From JAICKN01 sp036491415 (lineage in GTDB: Bacteria > Acidobacteriota > Terriglobia > Terriglobales > Acidobacteriaceae): a DNA stretch of 36,416 nucleotides. The DNA is taken from assembly GCA_036491415.1 (NCBI GenBank), contig DASXCC010000208.1, forward strand, positions 1 through 36,416, written 5' to 3'. Positions within the stretch are counted from its first letter, which is position 1. Every line of letters begins with the position of its first letter. Made by a program: the position numbers and the translations under genes. Of the stretch, positions 1-8,393 are shown in pieces. The notes below the pieces were generated by a model. The model did not search any database, was not told the origin of the DNA, and saw nothing but the letters and a program-made list of their open reading frames with translations.

Positions 1-927
1 CAGGATTGAAGGTTCGGTGTAGTGCAGTATGCCAAAGCCGAGGGTCGAATGGCACAGTTCGCGGACTTCTCCTGAAACCGTCGGCCCCCAGAACGGAACA
101 GTCCCTGTTACAACCTGATAGTGGGCATTAATCTGATCCGTACGATAGTTGGAGAGAAGTTGATTGGTGATCGCCCCTTCATCGTTTCCCCAGGATTCGA
201 CTAAAACTTCGACGATGTTAAGTTTTGATGCGGCGCTTAAATTGTGAACTAAGGCAATGCCCCGTTCTGAAGCCGAATCAGAATACTGTCCGTCCACACG
301 GCCGGCATGCTGCATATTCTTTCTAGCAGCTATCCATCTTCTAACTAAACTTGCTTCGGGGAATCGCAAAAGAACGGTTCGTGTAATGTCTGGATGAGTA
401 AGGATGCAATATCTGTTCCACACATCGATTGAGACCAATACTAAAGTGACACAAAGTAATGCAAGAGCCATTTTAAAACGCACACGCTTTACGATTGACT
501 TTCTGAGTGCATAACTTGATATCGCTAAAGGTATGACGATAGCAAATGCCCAACCTCCATATATCAAAAGGCGCCTCGGAGGAAGCAAATAGAGAGAATT
601 CAGGGCATAAAATACATCCTGTGGTTGAAAATAATAAGTAGTCACGATTCCAGTTAAAAGATCGATCGTCATGCAAAAGACGAGCAGGACGGGAGTCCAT
701 ATTGCTGGAAGAAACAATGCCAATATTCCCGAAACTAATACGTCGACATCGAAGTACGCTGATTGTGTACAGATACTTCGTCCTGCCAGACGCACGATAA
801 AACCGGGGATAAACCAGAAACAAAAATAGGCCGCTAGCCAAAAATACGAAACGGGGAATTTTTGGTCGTTATTTGGGTCCGACGGAGAAAGCAGGCTTGA
901 TAACCCATGATCCTGCAATAGAGACAA
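1..927 (-). CDS. Membrane sulfatase-like hydrolase/transferase, N-terminal part (runs off window)
   Basis: An open minus-strand frame of 309 codons has no stop and continues beyond the left edge. I place the start at a TTG (925-927), because GAGGA lies 7 bases upstream and an in-frame stop precedes it; no ATG is available nearby. The first ~190 residues contain about four hydrophobic segments (for example FWLAAYFCFWFIPG and LALLCVTLVLVSIDVW). A soluble domain follows, beginning KLNIVEVLVESWG, which matches the first metal-binding strand of the alkaline-phosphatase/sulfatase superfamily as in LtaS- and EptA-like enzymes. Downstream TVPFWGPTVSGEVRELC resembles the segment carrying the nucleophilic Thr/Ser. 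The family transfers phosphoethanolamine or phosphoglycerol head groups, or cleaves sulfate or phosphate esters, on the periplasmic side of the inner membrane. The substrate cannot be told. The C-terminal catalytic half lies outside the window. Confidence 0.75.
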   Translation of the reverse strand, partial: MSLLQDHGLSSLLSPSDPNNDQKFPVSYFWLAAYFCFWFIPGFIVRLAGRSICTQSAYFDVDVLVSGILALFLPAIWTPVLLVFCMTIDLLTGIVTTYYFQPQDVFYALNSLYLLPPRRLLIYGGWAFAIVIPLAISSYALRKSIVKRVRFKMALALLCVTLVLVSIDVWNRYCILTHPDITRTVLLRFPEASLVRRWIAARKNMQHAGRVDGQYSDSASERGIALVHNLSAASKLNIVEVLVESWGNDEGAITNQLLSNYRTDQINAHYQVVTGTVPFWGPTVSGEVRELCHSTLGFGILHYTEPSIL

Positions 928-1056
928 AAGTTATTCCTCGTAGTTGCGCGTATTGGCTTACGAAGAAATAGCGTATCACCAGGATGATTGTTTTAGTTTC
1001 TGTAAATAAAAAATCATTCTTCAAAATAGAATGGGGCTTTTCAGAGGAAGAGCAGC

Positions 1057-2322
1057 CTACCGGCCAACGCCGACGTACTCAAATCCCATGGCGCGCAGGC
1101 GGACAGAGTCGAGAAGGTTTTTCGTATCCACGATCACTGGACGTTTCAACAGATGTTTGATGCGATCAAAATCCAGACTGCGGAATTCCGGCCAGCCTGT
1201 GCCGACAACGAGAGCGTCCACGCCTTCCGCGGCCGCGTAGGCAGATTCGCAATACTGCACGGTGCCGTTCAACTGTATCTTGGCTTCAGGTATTGCAACC
1301 GGATCATAGGCCCGGACTCGCGCGCCCTTCGATACTAAATTCTGCGCCAGTTGCAACGACGAAGATCCGGCCACGGAATTCGTATTCGGCTTGAACGCAA
1401 GGCCGAGAATTCCTACATCCTTGTTCAGCACGGATTGCACGATGCCAGAAATCTTGCTGACTACGTTCTCCGCCAGGTTCTGATTCACTTCGCGGGCCGC
1501 GCTCAGTACTTTCAAAGGCACGCCCTTGCTGCGAGCGAGGTCCACAAGCGAATCCATGTCAGACTCGGCAAACAGGCCGCCCATGCCGGCGCCGGGCTGC
1601 AAGCAGCGTGGAGCGATCTTTTTATCGAGACCCAGAGCCAGCGACAAATTCACTGCATCGGCATTCACCCGTTCGCACAGGTTTGCCAGCTCGTTGATAA
1701 AAGAAATCTTTGTGGCAACAAATGCCGTGGCCGCTTCGCGCGCCAGTTCCGCGGTTTCGTGGTTTGTGACGATCACGGGAATTCCCCGCATGACCAGCGG
1801 ATGAAAAATCTGCTTGACGGCCTGCACCGCTTCGTTGGAACTGGTTCCCACCAGAATGCGGTCGGGCCAGTTGAAATCTTCTACAGCGCAGCCCGGAGTG
1901 AAGAACATGGGCTGCGAAATAACGGTGGTTTTCAGCCCCGCGGACTTCAACTGCTGTTCAATCGCGGTAGCCGTACCCACGGTCACAGGCGTTACAACAG
2001 ACATCAACTGCGGCTTGGAGGCCATGCGCGCCATGCGTATAACAACATCCGCCAGGTTTTCCGCATTATCTTCGGCCAGAAAAATGAATTGCACTTTGCG
2101 CGAGAAAGACTCCAGGTCGGTGGAATACAACAATCGTCCGGAGCGCACGTTGCGCTTAATCACTTCGTGCAGGTTCTTCTCAAAGAAAGGAATACGGCCT
2201 TGGGCCATTTCCACCATGCGCGAACTGTCATGGTGGCAGCAGGTGACGGGAGTTCCAAAGTCGGCCAGGCAGGCGGAGATCACCGTCCCCAGGTATCCTG
2301 CGCCGTACACTCCTATTTGCAT
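1057..2322 (-). CDS. UDP-glucose/GDP-mannose dehydrogenase family protein with degenerate active site
   Basis: A 421-residue protein with the three domains of the nucleotide-sugar dehydrogenase family: N-terminal Rossmann fold (GAGYLG, residues 7-12), central helical domain (ATKISFINELANLCE, from 203) and C-terminal UDP-binding domain (ILGLAFKPNT, 304-313; ending GFEYVGVGR). I start at the ATG at 2322 rather than the upstream TTG because GGAG sits 6 bases before it. Family enzymes oxidise UDP-glucose to UDP-glucuronate using a catalytic Cys in GGSCFPKD and a Glu in NPEFLREG. Here those motifs read GGLFAESD (Phe251 in place of Cys) and QPMFFTPG (Met139 in place of Glu), while Lys205 is kept. 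The usual Arg after the GLAFKPNT motif is also gone. The fold is therefore clear, but normal dehydrogenase chemistry is unlikely. The gene follows the family's usual length and shows no frameshift, so it looks maintained rather than decayed. Confidence 0.85.
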   Translation of the reverse strand: MQIGVYGAGYLGTVISACLADFGTPVTCCHHDSSRMVEMAQGRIPFFEKNLHEVIKRNVRSGRLLYSTDLESFSRKVQFIFLAEDNAENLADVVIRMARMASKPQLMSVVTPVTVGTATAIEQQLKSAGLKTTVISQPMFFTPGCAVEDFNWPDRILVGTSSNEAVQAVKQIFHPLVMRGIPVIVTNHETAELAREAATAFVATKISFINELANLCERVNADAVNLSLALGLDKKIAPRCLQPGAGMGGLFAESDMDSLVDLARSKGVPLKVLSAAREVNQNLAENVVSKISGIVQSVLNKDVGILGLAFKPNTNSVAGSSSLQLAQNLVSKGARVRAYDPVAIPEAKIQLNGTVQYCESAYAAAEGVDALVVGTGWPEFRSLDFDRIKHLLKRPVIVDTKNLLDSVRLRAMGFEYVGVGR

Positions 2323-2494
2323 CGTCGTCTCCTGCAATCGGCCAGAGTTTTAGGGCTGCCGGGCGCCTCACACCCGTAGCAATCCAATATCTTGTGTACG
2401 CTGTGGACTCAGCCTCGCGCAATGTACGCAAGACCCATGTACTTCCAGACTGGCACACTTGTACCAAATGGGAATTAGGACAATGAACCCTTAG

Positions 2495-3049
2495 CTATTG
2501 ATTTTTGGGGACGGCAAGACTATGCCCGAGGCGAATGCTGGCCAGGTCTTTCCAGCACATGTGGTCTTCCTCACGCACAAATACCAGTTCTTCCATACGG
2601 ATAGAGCGGTCTCCCTTGAACTGCGCCCAGCGCCGCCGGGCCATGCGATAAGCGGTTTGGGCCTGATCTTCACTGCCCATTTTCACAATCGTCATGTGGG
2701 GCATGTAGGACCACTCTTCTTTATATTGCAGGGCCCCGGTATTCAGCTTGTTGTGGAGGTCTTTCACTCGAATAGCCGCGTGCACGACACGAATAAAGAC
2801 GGTGGGAGTTACGGGAATAAAGGTTTCGACTTCGCCCAGGTTTACTTCGAAGGGTTCGGCCTGACTACATACCTCGTGCAGCGTATCAATAGCGGATTCT
2901 TCCGATCCCGCCAGAACCCGCGGCGGTAGTACGGTTACGTGCGCCGCCAGATGGGGTAACTCAGGATGCATCTCTTTCCTGATTCTTTCTACAAATTCCC
3001 CCACGGGATTGCGGACATACGCAACTAAAGCGTATCGAGACCCTTGCAC
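2495..3049 (-). CDS. 2'-5' RNA ligase / 2H phosphoesterase family protein
   Basis: A 184-residue protein with the two H-x-T-x signatures that define the 2H phosphoesterase (LigT/ThpR) superfamily: HVTVL near residue 38 and HMTIV near residue 118. These histidines form the symmetrical active site that acts on 2',3'-cyclic phosphates or 2'-5' linkages in RNA; the physiological substrate in bacteria is often unknown. The length matches the family (~180 residues). The start is a GTG with no clear ribosome-binding site. A TATAAT hexamer lies seven bases upstream, which would put transcription start almost on the GTG, so a leaderless message is possible. The gene is divergent from the SH3-type lipoprotein gene. 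Confidence 0.85.
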   Translation of the reverse strand: MQGSRYALVAYVRNPVGEFVERIRKEMHPELPHLAAHVTVLPPRVLAGSEESAIDTLHEVCSQAEPFEVNLGEVETFIPVTPTVFIRVVHAAIRVKDLHNKLNTGALQYKEEWSYMPHMTIVKMGSEDQAQTAYRMARRRWAQFKGDRSIRMEELVFVREEDHMCWKDLASIRLGHSLAVPKNQ

Positions 3050-3171
3050 GGAACAAATTATAAACGTTTTCCGGCAGAAATTTGTCGGCTGAAGGTACTA
3101 CCCTTTCCAAATTCTGTACATTGCCTCAAACGTTATTCTCAACCTATTTTTCTCGCTGTTATATTTGTGTT

Positions 3172-4182
3172 GTGCGTCAGGTAATAACTTTTCGCAGAAT
3201 TTTTTCCGCTCGTTCACTCTTCGTTCTGTCTTTGGGCTCTACCCTCCTCTTTTCAGCCTGTCATCGTCACGGTCGTTCCCATGAAGCCGCTTATGTTTCG
3301 GCGCCGCAGGCGATCCTGCGGGACCAGGTCGCGGCGGTTTTTAACAAGATGGGCATCGTGAAAAATGGAGAGCGGGTGGAAGTCCTCGACCGCGACCGCC
3401 GCTATGTAAAAGTTCGAACTTCCGGAGGAGTCGAGGGCTGGGTTGAGCAACGTTACCTCGTCACGCAGGAGGTGTACGACGGATTCCAGAAGCTGAATCA
3501 GGAAAACCAGAACAATCCTGGACAAGCGACGGCCATCACGCGCAACGACACCAACATCCACCTCACGCCCGAACGCGACGCCGACCACCTTTATCAATTA
3601 ATAGAAGGGTCCAAGGTCGCGGTGCTGAAACGGGTAACGACCGAGAAAGCGCTACCCGGAGAACAATCGAAACCCAAAGACAACAGCGGTAAACCGGTCG
3701 CAATGGAAGACTGGTGGTTGATTCGCGATGCGCAAGGACACACCGGCTGGATGTTAGGCCGCATGCTGGATATTGATGTTCCCATCGACGTCGCGCAATA
3801 TGCGGAAGGCCAGCGCATCGTCGCTTGCTTCGAGTTGAACGAAGTGAATGACGGCGACAAAAAAGTTCCGCAATACCTCATGCTCCTGACTGAACCCAAG
3901 GATGGCATGCCGTACGATTACAACCAGATCCGGGTCTTCACATGGAATGTTCGCATGCATCGCTATGAAACGGCTTACCGCGAGCGCAATTTAATTGGAA
4001 TGTTGCCGGCGACCGTATCGCATGAAGATTTCGGCAAGGAAGGCAATCTGCCGACTTTCACCATTCACGTACAAGAAAAAGACGGCAGCCTCACTGACAA
4101 GAAATACAAACTGAATACGCCGATCGTGAAGAGAGTACTCCAGCCGGGCGAGGAAGCTACGCCGCCTGCGAAGCGCCACTAA
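3172..4182 (+). CDS. SH3-like domain lipoprotein
   Basis: A predicted 336-residue secreted lipoprotein. I start at the GTG at 3172, giving a basic N-terminus, a hydrophobic stretch (SLFVLSLGSTLLFSAC) and a lipobox-like LFSAC; an in-frame TTG 90 bases upstream would add residues that do not fit a signal peptide. Two SH3b-like regions follow. One lies at about residues 40-105 (GERVEVLDRDRRYVKVRT, then GWVEQRYL), the other at about 125-220 (GSKVAVLKRV, then WWLIRDAQGHTGWMLGR). The C-terminal third (about 230-320) has no domain I recognise. Bacterial SH3 domains commonly bind cell-wall peptides, so a periplasmic or outer-membrane role is likely. Specific function unknown. Confidence 0.8.
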   Translation: MRQVITFRRIFSARSLFVLSLGSTLLFSACHRHGRSHEAAYVSAPQAILRDQVAAVFNKMGIVKNGERVEVLDRDRRYVKVRTSGGVEGWVEQRYLVTQEVYDGFQKLNQENQNNPGQATAITRNDTNIHLTPERDADHLYQLIEGSKVAVLKRVTTEKALPGEQSKPKDNSGKPVAMEDWWLIRDAQGHTGWMLGRMLDIDVPIDVAQYAEGQRIVACFELNEVNDGDKKVPQYLMLLTEPKDGMPYDYNQIRVFTWNVRMHRYETAYRERNLIGMLPATVSHEDFGKEGNLPTFTIHVQEKDGSLTDKKYKLNTPIVKRVLQPGEEATPPAKRH

Positions 4183-4235
4183 TCGTCGTTTGCCGGAACT
4201 TTTATTTGCGAACATTATTATTTTTGAATATTTTA

Positions 4236-4985
4236 TTATTTTCCGAACATGGGGTAATGACTCGCCGCGGCCATGAAAAACAGCATGGGCAAAGATAGAA
4301 ATGCATTCATCTGCGAACAGAGGAAGGACATCCGCGCCATGCGCGACGCTTTCTCGGGAATCGCAGTTCCCTTCTCCGCATTCTCACGCTTCCATAGGAT
4401 GATTCGTTTCTGAATACGCCAGATCACGCCCCATACATTCAACATCATGACCCAACCGATGCCACCGCCGATTCCAATGCAGAGCAGACGATTGCTCTCC
4501 CACCCGTGATCATTCAAGCTGAGAAATAACCAGGCGGCCGCAATCACGATGACTGCCGCTAAGATGCCCAGCACCCATCCATTGTTGAGAACTCCTTTGC
4601 CGGGAATCAATAGCGCATAGAGCAGCGCCCAGACGATGGTCCAGATCAGAAAGAAACTTCCCATGGCCATGCCGCTTGAGGCTTGAGCATTGTGCGCGTC
4701 GGCGGCAACGATATTTCCCCAATACGCCAGCCCCATTAGCACGGTGACGACCGCGGCCCAGCGAAACCACCACAAAGCACGCGACATGAGCGCGGGAAAA
4801 ACTTTTCCCTTCGTGGCAGAATCCAGTTGGCTCATTAAGGGAACGTTCACCAGGATGAAAAAATAAAGGAGTCCCAGCCAGGTGATGCCGGCAACAAAGT
4901 GAATCCAGCGAACCAGCATCAGGAAATTCGTATTGAAGTCAGAGGGCAGATGAAGACTGGAAGCGAAAAATATGGCGCTGAACAT
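4236..4985 (-). CDS. PuuD-like integral membrane protein (urate oxidase N-terminal domain family)
   Basis: A 249-residue, highly hydrophobic protein. WIHFVAGITWLGLLYFFILV in the first membrane segment resembles the membrane domain of the urate hydroxylase PuuD family. About six to seven membrane segments are visible, including VVTVLMGLAYWGNIVAA, WVLGILAAVIVIAAAWLFL and the C-terminal FLSLPMLFFMAAASHYP. The cytochrome c domain that follows in full-length PuuD is absent, so urate hydroxylation cannot be assumed. Start ATG at 4985 has GGAG five bases upstream. No purine catabolism genes are nearby. Best read as a membrane, possibly haem-binding, protein of unknown role. Confidence 0.7.
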   Translation of the reverse strand: MFSAIFFASSLHLPSDFNTNFLMLVRWIHFVAGITWLGLLYFFILVNVPLMSQLDSATKGKVFPALMSRALWWFRWAAVVTVLMGLAYWGNIVAADAHNAQASSGMAMGSFFLIWTIVWALLYALLIPGKGVLNNGWVLGILAAVIVIAAAWLFLSLNDHGWESNRLLCIGIGGGIGWVMMLNVWGVIWRIQKRIILWKRENAEKGTAIPEKASRMARMSFLCSQMNAFLSLPMLFFMAAASHYPMFGK

Positions 4986-5127
4986 GATTTCTCCGAATAT
5001 CGAAGCTGATCTTGGATCTGGGAACCGGCAGAGCGTCCGATTTTACATGAAGATCTTGGCAGATTCCGCTTTGTTGATTTCCTCCTCCTTCATTCCGCGT
5101 TCCCTTGTTTCGCGGCCAGGTTTCGCG

Positions 5128-5165
5128 TCTTTGATATTGACATCTTTGATTTTGGCATTTTGATT
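5128..5165. repeat. Imperfect 15-bp tandem repeat (~2.5 copies)
   Basis: TCTTTGATATTGACA (5128-5142) is followed directly by TCTTTGATTTTGGCA (5143-5157) and a partial third copy beginning TTTTGATT. It lies in the 255-bp non-coding gap between the divergent PuuD-like and PLC-like genes. No function is apparent. Confidence 0.55.
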
Positions 5166-5240
5166 CCCGAGATTCGACCTTCGGTCTGGGGTGCTTCACA
5201 ATGCTGTATCCTGCATGGTTGATTTAAACCGCTTTCGATC

Positions 5241-6524
5241 ATGAAACCTGCGCGCCGCTTTTATTTTTCCATCGCGATCATTTCATTTGTGCTGTTCTCC
5301 GCCTGCATGGGAAGCGGTTACTCCGTACTGACCCATGAAGAGGTTGTCGATCTTTTATGGCAGGACCAGCTCCAACCTCTTCTGCTGAAGCGTTATCCGC
5401 ACGCCACGCCGGAGCAACTGCGTCAGGCACATGCTTTCGCCTACGGCGGATGCGTGATTCAGGATATGGGCTACTATCCCTTCGGCAGCAAATACTTTAG
5501 CGACCTCGTTCACTACGTGCGCAGCGGAGATTTCGTCGAAGCCCTTCTTCACGATGCATCGGACCTCAATGAATATGCTTTTGCACTGGGAGCGCTGGCG
5601 CATTATGCATCGGATATTTCCGGTCATCCGACTATTAACCGGGTTGTGGCCATTGAATTTCCCAAGTTAAAAAAGAAATACGGGGATGAAGTCACTTATG
5701 AGGATGATCCCAAGGCCCACATCCGGACTGAATTTGGCTTTGACATGGAGCAGGTGGCGAAGAACCGTTACACCTCCGACCGCTACCATGACTTCATCGG
5801 ATTCGAAATTGCCAAGCCTCTTTTAGCGCGGGCGTTCTTTGAAACTTACGACTTGAAGTTCGATGATGTCTTCGGCGACCAGGATTTGGCGATCAATAGC
5901 TACCGCCGCTCCGTCAGCATTTGGATTCCAGCAATGACGCGTATCGCCTTATTGTCGGAACGGAAAGAGATCGTCCAGGATACTCCGAACTTTGACAAAC
6001 AAAAGTTCCTCTACTACCTTTCGCGCAAGCAATACGAACACGAATGGGGCACAAAATATCGCAGGCCCGGATTCGGCACACGTGTTCTCGCCTTTTTATT
6101 GAAAATTCTTCCCAAGGTCGGGCCATTGAGCGCGGTAAAGTTTGAGATTCCGACGCAGCAAACGGAAGACATGTACATCAAGAGCGTGAACCTTACTGTC
6201 GAGAACTATGAAGGTCTGCTGAAACAGTTAAATCATGCTTCTTTGGATTTGACGGACCGCGACCTGGATACCGGCCGCGACACACAAGCCGGCGAATACC
6301 AACTGGCAGACGAAACCTACGCCAAACTGGTGAATGATGTTTCGATCAAATCTACAACTCCGGTTACTGCCGGGTTACAGAAATCCATTCTCAGTTTTTA
6401 TTCCGACCACAAGGGCGCCCCGTTCACCCAAAGGAAGAAAAAAGACTGGCAAAAATTGCAGGATCAATTGACCAAGCTGAAAGCCATGACTCCCGCAACC
6501 GCGCCAATCAAAAATTCACAATAG
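5241..6524 (+). CDS. Zinc-dependent phospholipase C-like secreted protein
   Basis: A 427-residue protein with an N-terminal signal sequence (FYFSIAIISFVLFSAC, possibly a lipobox). Next comes a region rich in potential metal ligands: YSVLTHEEVVDLLW (~27-40), HAFAYGGCVIQDMGYYPFGS (~64-83), then ALGALAHYASDISGHP (~116-131). The pattern of spaced His/Asp resembles the zinc-dependent phospholipase C / S1-P1 nuclease fold, and similar acidobacterial proteins are usually labelled 'zinc dependent phospholipase C'. The C-terminal third is helical and polar (KKDWQKLQDQLTKLKAM) with no recognised domain. The enzyme would act in the periplasm or outside the cell. Substrate and activity are unproven. Confidence 0.7.
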   Translation: MKPARRFYFSIAIISFVLFSACMGSGYSVLTHEEVVDLLWQDQLQPLLLKRYPHATPEQLRQAHAFAYGGCVIQDMGYYPFGSKYFSDLVHYVRSGDFVEALLHDASDLNEYAFALGALAHYASDISGHPTINRVVAIEFPKLKKKYGDEVTYEDDPKAHIRTEFGFDMEQVAKNRYTSDRYHDFIGFEIAKPLLARAFFETYDLKFDDVFGDQDLAINSYRRSVSIWIPAMTRIALLSERKEIVQDTPNFDKQKFLYYLSRKQYEHEWGTKYRRPGFGTRVLAFLLKILPKVGPLSAVKFEIPTQQTEDMYIKSVNLTVENYEGLLKQLNHASLDLTDRDLDTGRDTQAGEYQLADETYAKLVNDVSIKSTTPVTAGLQKSILSFYSDHKGAPFTQRKKKDWQKLQDQLTKLKAMTPATAPIKNSQ

Positions 6525-6590
6525 TTCCAAGTAAAATATTGTTCCTGTACACTGTCTGGGTTCTTTTCTGGGTGAGGAGGATCTCCCCGC

Positions 6591-7382
6591 ATGAGCGCTC
6601 CGCAGACGCCTATCATTGAAGATAAGTTCTACCACGCCAAAATTACGAAACGCGCCGACTTCGCTTCCGATCTTTGGATGATCCGCGTAAACCCGGGCGC
6701 AGAATTCAAATTTACGCCCGGCCAATACGCGACGCTTGGCGTGCAGACGCCGGAAAAGCGCATCGAGCGGGCGTACTCAATCGTTTCCTCTCCCTACGAA
6801 AACGAAGTTGAATTCTTCTTCGAGCTCGTGCCGCAGGGTGAATTAACGCCAAAGCTTTACGCACTACAGGTAGGCGACGAAGTGCTGATGCGGAAATCTC
6901 CCAAGGGATTATTTACGCTCGACAAAAAAAGCGGACATACCAATCATTTTTTGATTTGCACGGTCACTGGACTTGCTCCATTCGTGAGCTACGTTCGCAC
7001 CATGCACAAAGACTGGAAGGAAGGCCGGTTCAACGGCGAGCATAAACTTTTCATCCTTAACGGCGCAAGCCGCTCCTGGGAATTTGGATATCAGGCCGAG
7101 CTGGAAAAATTTGCCCAGGAAATTCCCTGGCTTCAATATGTCGCAACCGTCAGCCGCCCTTGGGAAGATGCGGACTGGAAAGGCGAAACGGGCCGCGTAG
7201 ATGAACTCATGCGGAAATATGCAGACATGTGGAACATGGCGGGAGATAACACGACTTCTTACCTCTGTGGGCATCCCGACATGATTGAAAATGGAAAAGG
7301 AATTTTGAAACGCGCTGGCTTCAAGAAAGAGACCATGAAAGAAGAAGTTTACTGGATTCCGCCCAAAGAGCACGGCAAGTAA
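6591..7382 (+). CDS. fpr: Ferredoxin--NADP(+) reductase family flavoprotein
   Basis: A 263-residue single-domain-pair reductase. Residues 1-100 form the FAD-binding barrel with RAYSIVSSP (60-68), the R-x-Y-S flavin motif. Residues 118-263 form the NAD(P)-binding domain with CTVTGLAPF (123-131; the usual first Gly of GTGLAPF is Val), FILNGASRSWEFGY and YLCGHPDMI. The protein ends EEVYWIPPKEHGK, extending past the aromatic residue that stacks on the flavin in Fpr enzymes. It exchanges electrons between NADPH and ferredoxin or flavodoxin in the cytoplasm. GAGGAGG lies 9-10 bases before the ATG. No ferredoxin gene is adjacent, so the partner is unknown. The gene converges on a small minus-strand gene 9 bases away. 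Confidence 0.85.
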   Translation: MSAPQTPIIEDKFYHAKITKRADFASDLWMIRVNPGAEFKFTPGQYATLGVQTPEKRIERAYSIVSSPYENEVEFFFELVPQGELTPKLYALQVGDEVLMRKSPKGLFTLDKKSGHTNHFLICTVTGLAPFVSYVRTMHKDWKEGRFNGEHKLFILNGASRSWEFGYQAELEKFAQEIPWLQYVATVSRPWEDADWKGETGRVDELMRKYADMWNMAGDNTTSYLCGHPDMIENGKGILKRAGFKKETMKEEVYWIPPKEHGK

Positions 7383-7391
7383 AAACCGCGA

Positions 7392-7655
7392 TCACCATGA
7401 ATCTTGCGCGCGAATTACCTGGCCATTCCCGTCCGTAATCTCCAATAACACTTTGTTGTCTCCGGGATAAGTTCCCTTCTGCGTAAGCTGATGCTGCCAC
7501 TGATTAAGCGGCTGCTCGAAGGTCTCGTCGTACTCGGGAAATCCGTTCACAGAAATCTTGGCTGCCGCAATGGTTTCGCCTTTGCCAGTCTTGGTAAGTG
7601 CGGAAATATCCCATCCAGTTAAAGGATTGCGGGTGTGGGTCAGGGTTGAGTCCAT
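7392..7655 (-). CDS. Small conserved-looking hypothetical protein (87 aa)
   Basis: An 87-residue cytoplasmic-looking protein without signal peptide or membrane segment. The ATG at 7655 is preceded by GAGGT at good spacing, which supports a real gene. The sequence suggests a small beta-rich domain: alternating polar and hydrophobic strands (ETIAAAKISVNGFPEYDETF, NKVLLEITDGNGQVIRA). I do not recognise the family. It lies 47 bases downstream of, and on the same strand as, the TetR gene, so the two may be cotranscribed. Confidence 0.6.
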   Translation of the reverse strand: MDSTLTHTRNPLTGWDISALTKTGKGETIAAAKISVNGFPEYDETFEQPLNQWQHQLTQKGTYPGDNKVLLEITDGNGQVIRAQDSW

Positions 7656-7702
7656 GATTTTTTACCTCAAGAATTTTTTGAAGGCTCTGCGATCTCGGAA
7701 GT

Positions 7703-8290
7703 TTACTGAAAAACTCCGCCGAAAAATATTTCCGTGTACTGTTTGCCTAGATTCTCTGCTTGCAATGCGCCTTCAGGTTTATGCCACTGGTAAATCCAAT
7801 TAATCATCCCTAGTAACGCGAATGCGGCGGCGCGGGAAGTTACATTGCCTTTAGATTGGCGCGTGCGCTGCACTTCCGCGATCAGATTCTCCACAAAATG
7901 TACATAATCTTTTTTCCGGCCGTTGATGCGCTTACGCAGCGCCGGAGGCAGGGGATGATTTTCATGCAGCATGACGGAAATTTCCCGGTCCGTCGCGCTG
8001 AGAACAACGCCGATGTGAAGGCGAATTAAAGTTCGCAAACGTTCTTCCGGATCCGCGATTCCCTTCACCGCATTCACCACACGGTCTTGCGTAATGTTCA
8101 TCGCGTGGTCCATCAGGTTGAACAGGATTTCGTCTTTGCTTTGGAAGTGGTGATACAGACCGCCTTTGCTTAGCTTGAGGGCGGCCGCCACATCGTTCAT
8201 CGAGGTCGCGTCGTAGCCCTGCTGCTGGAACAGGCGCGCGGCTGTACGAAGAATTTCCTGACGGGAGTCGGTGAGCGTCTCGCGGGACAT
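7703..8290 (-). CDS. TetR family transcriptional regulator
   Basis: A 195-residue TetR-type repressor. The N-terminal helix-turn-helix spans about residues 8-55 (ILRTAARLFQQQGYDATSMN, then LKLSKGGLYHHFQSKDEIL), the canonical TetR_N pattern. The C-terminal ligand domain resembles that of KstR2/FadR-like lipid-responsive regulators (HIGVVLSATDREISVMLHE). I chose the ATG at 8290; the reading frame extends to a TTG at 8329 but the added residues do not fit the family. The gene is divergent from an outer-membrane protein gene, and a 9-bp inverted repeat lies in the shared promoter region. Target genes and ligand are unknown; a link to lipid or small-molecule stress is inference from the C-terminal resemblance only. 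Confidence 0.85.
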   Translation of the reverse strand: MSRETLTDSRQEILRTAARLFQQQGYDATSMNDVAAALKLSKGGLYHHFQSKDEILFNLMDHAMNITQDRVVNAVKGIADPEERLRTLIRLHIGVVLSATDREISVMLHENHPLPPALRKRINGRKKDYVHFVENLIAEVQRTRQSKGNVTSRAAAFALLGMINWIYQWHKPEGALQAENLGKQYTEIFFGGVFQ

Positions 8291-8345
8291 GAATGGGACA
8301 GGATATACAGAGGAGAGGCAGAATGCCAAATCGTGAAGCGCATTT

Positions 8346-8393
8346 TCCGGTAAATCTTTATACGTGTAAGATTTTTGAGGATGCTTTACCGGA
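8346..8393. promoter_or_regulatory. Inverted repeat between divergent TetR and outer-membrane genes
   Basis: TCCGGTAAA (8346-8354) and TTTACCGGA (8385-8393) are perfect 9-bp inverted copies 30 bases apart, spanning the promoter region and the first codons of the plus-strand gene. This could be a pair of half-sites for the adjacent TetR regulator. The same ACCGGTAAA core recurs once at 10031-10039 in the promoter upstream of ilvC. The regulatory role is inference. Confidence 0.4.

Noticed and set aside
473..841. 122-codon minus-strand frame near the left edge
   Set aside because: It overlaps the sulfatase-like gene in another frame; the continuous 309-codon frame with membrane segments explains the region better.
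1351..2379. 342-codon plus-strand frame over the dehydrogenase gene
   Set aside because: It is antisense to a clear family member, rich in His/Arg/Gln as expected of a shadow frame, and has no domain.
4183..4235. AT-rich bidirectional terminator between the SH3 and PuuD-like genes
   Set aside because: The ATTATT-rich stretch does not fold into a convincing stem.
4939..5199. 86-codon minus-strand frame upstream of the PuuD-like gene
   Set aside because: Its sequence comes from purine-rich repeats, it overlaps the PuuD-like start, and it shows no protein-like pattern.
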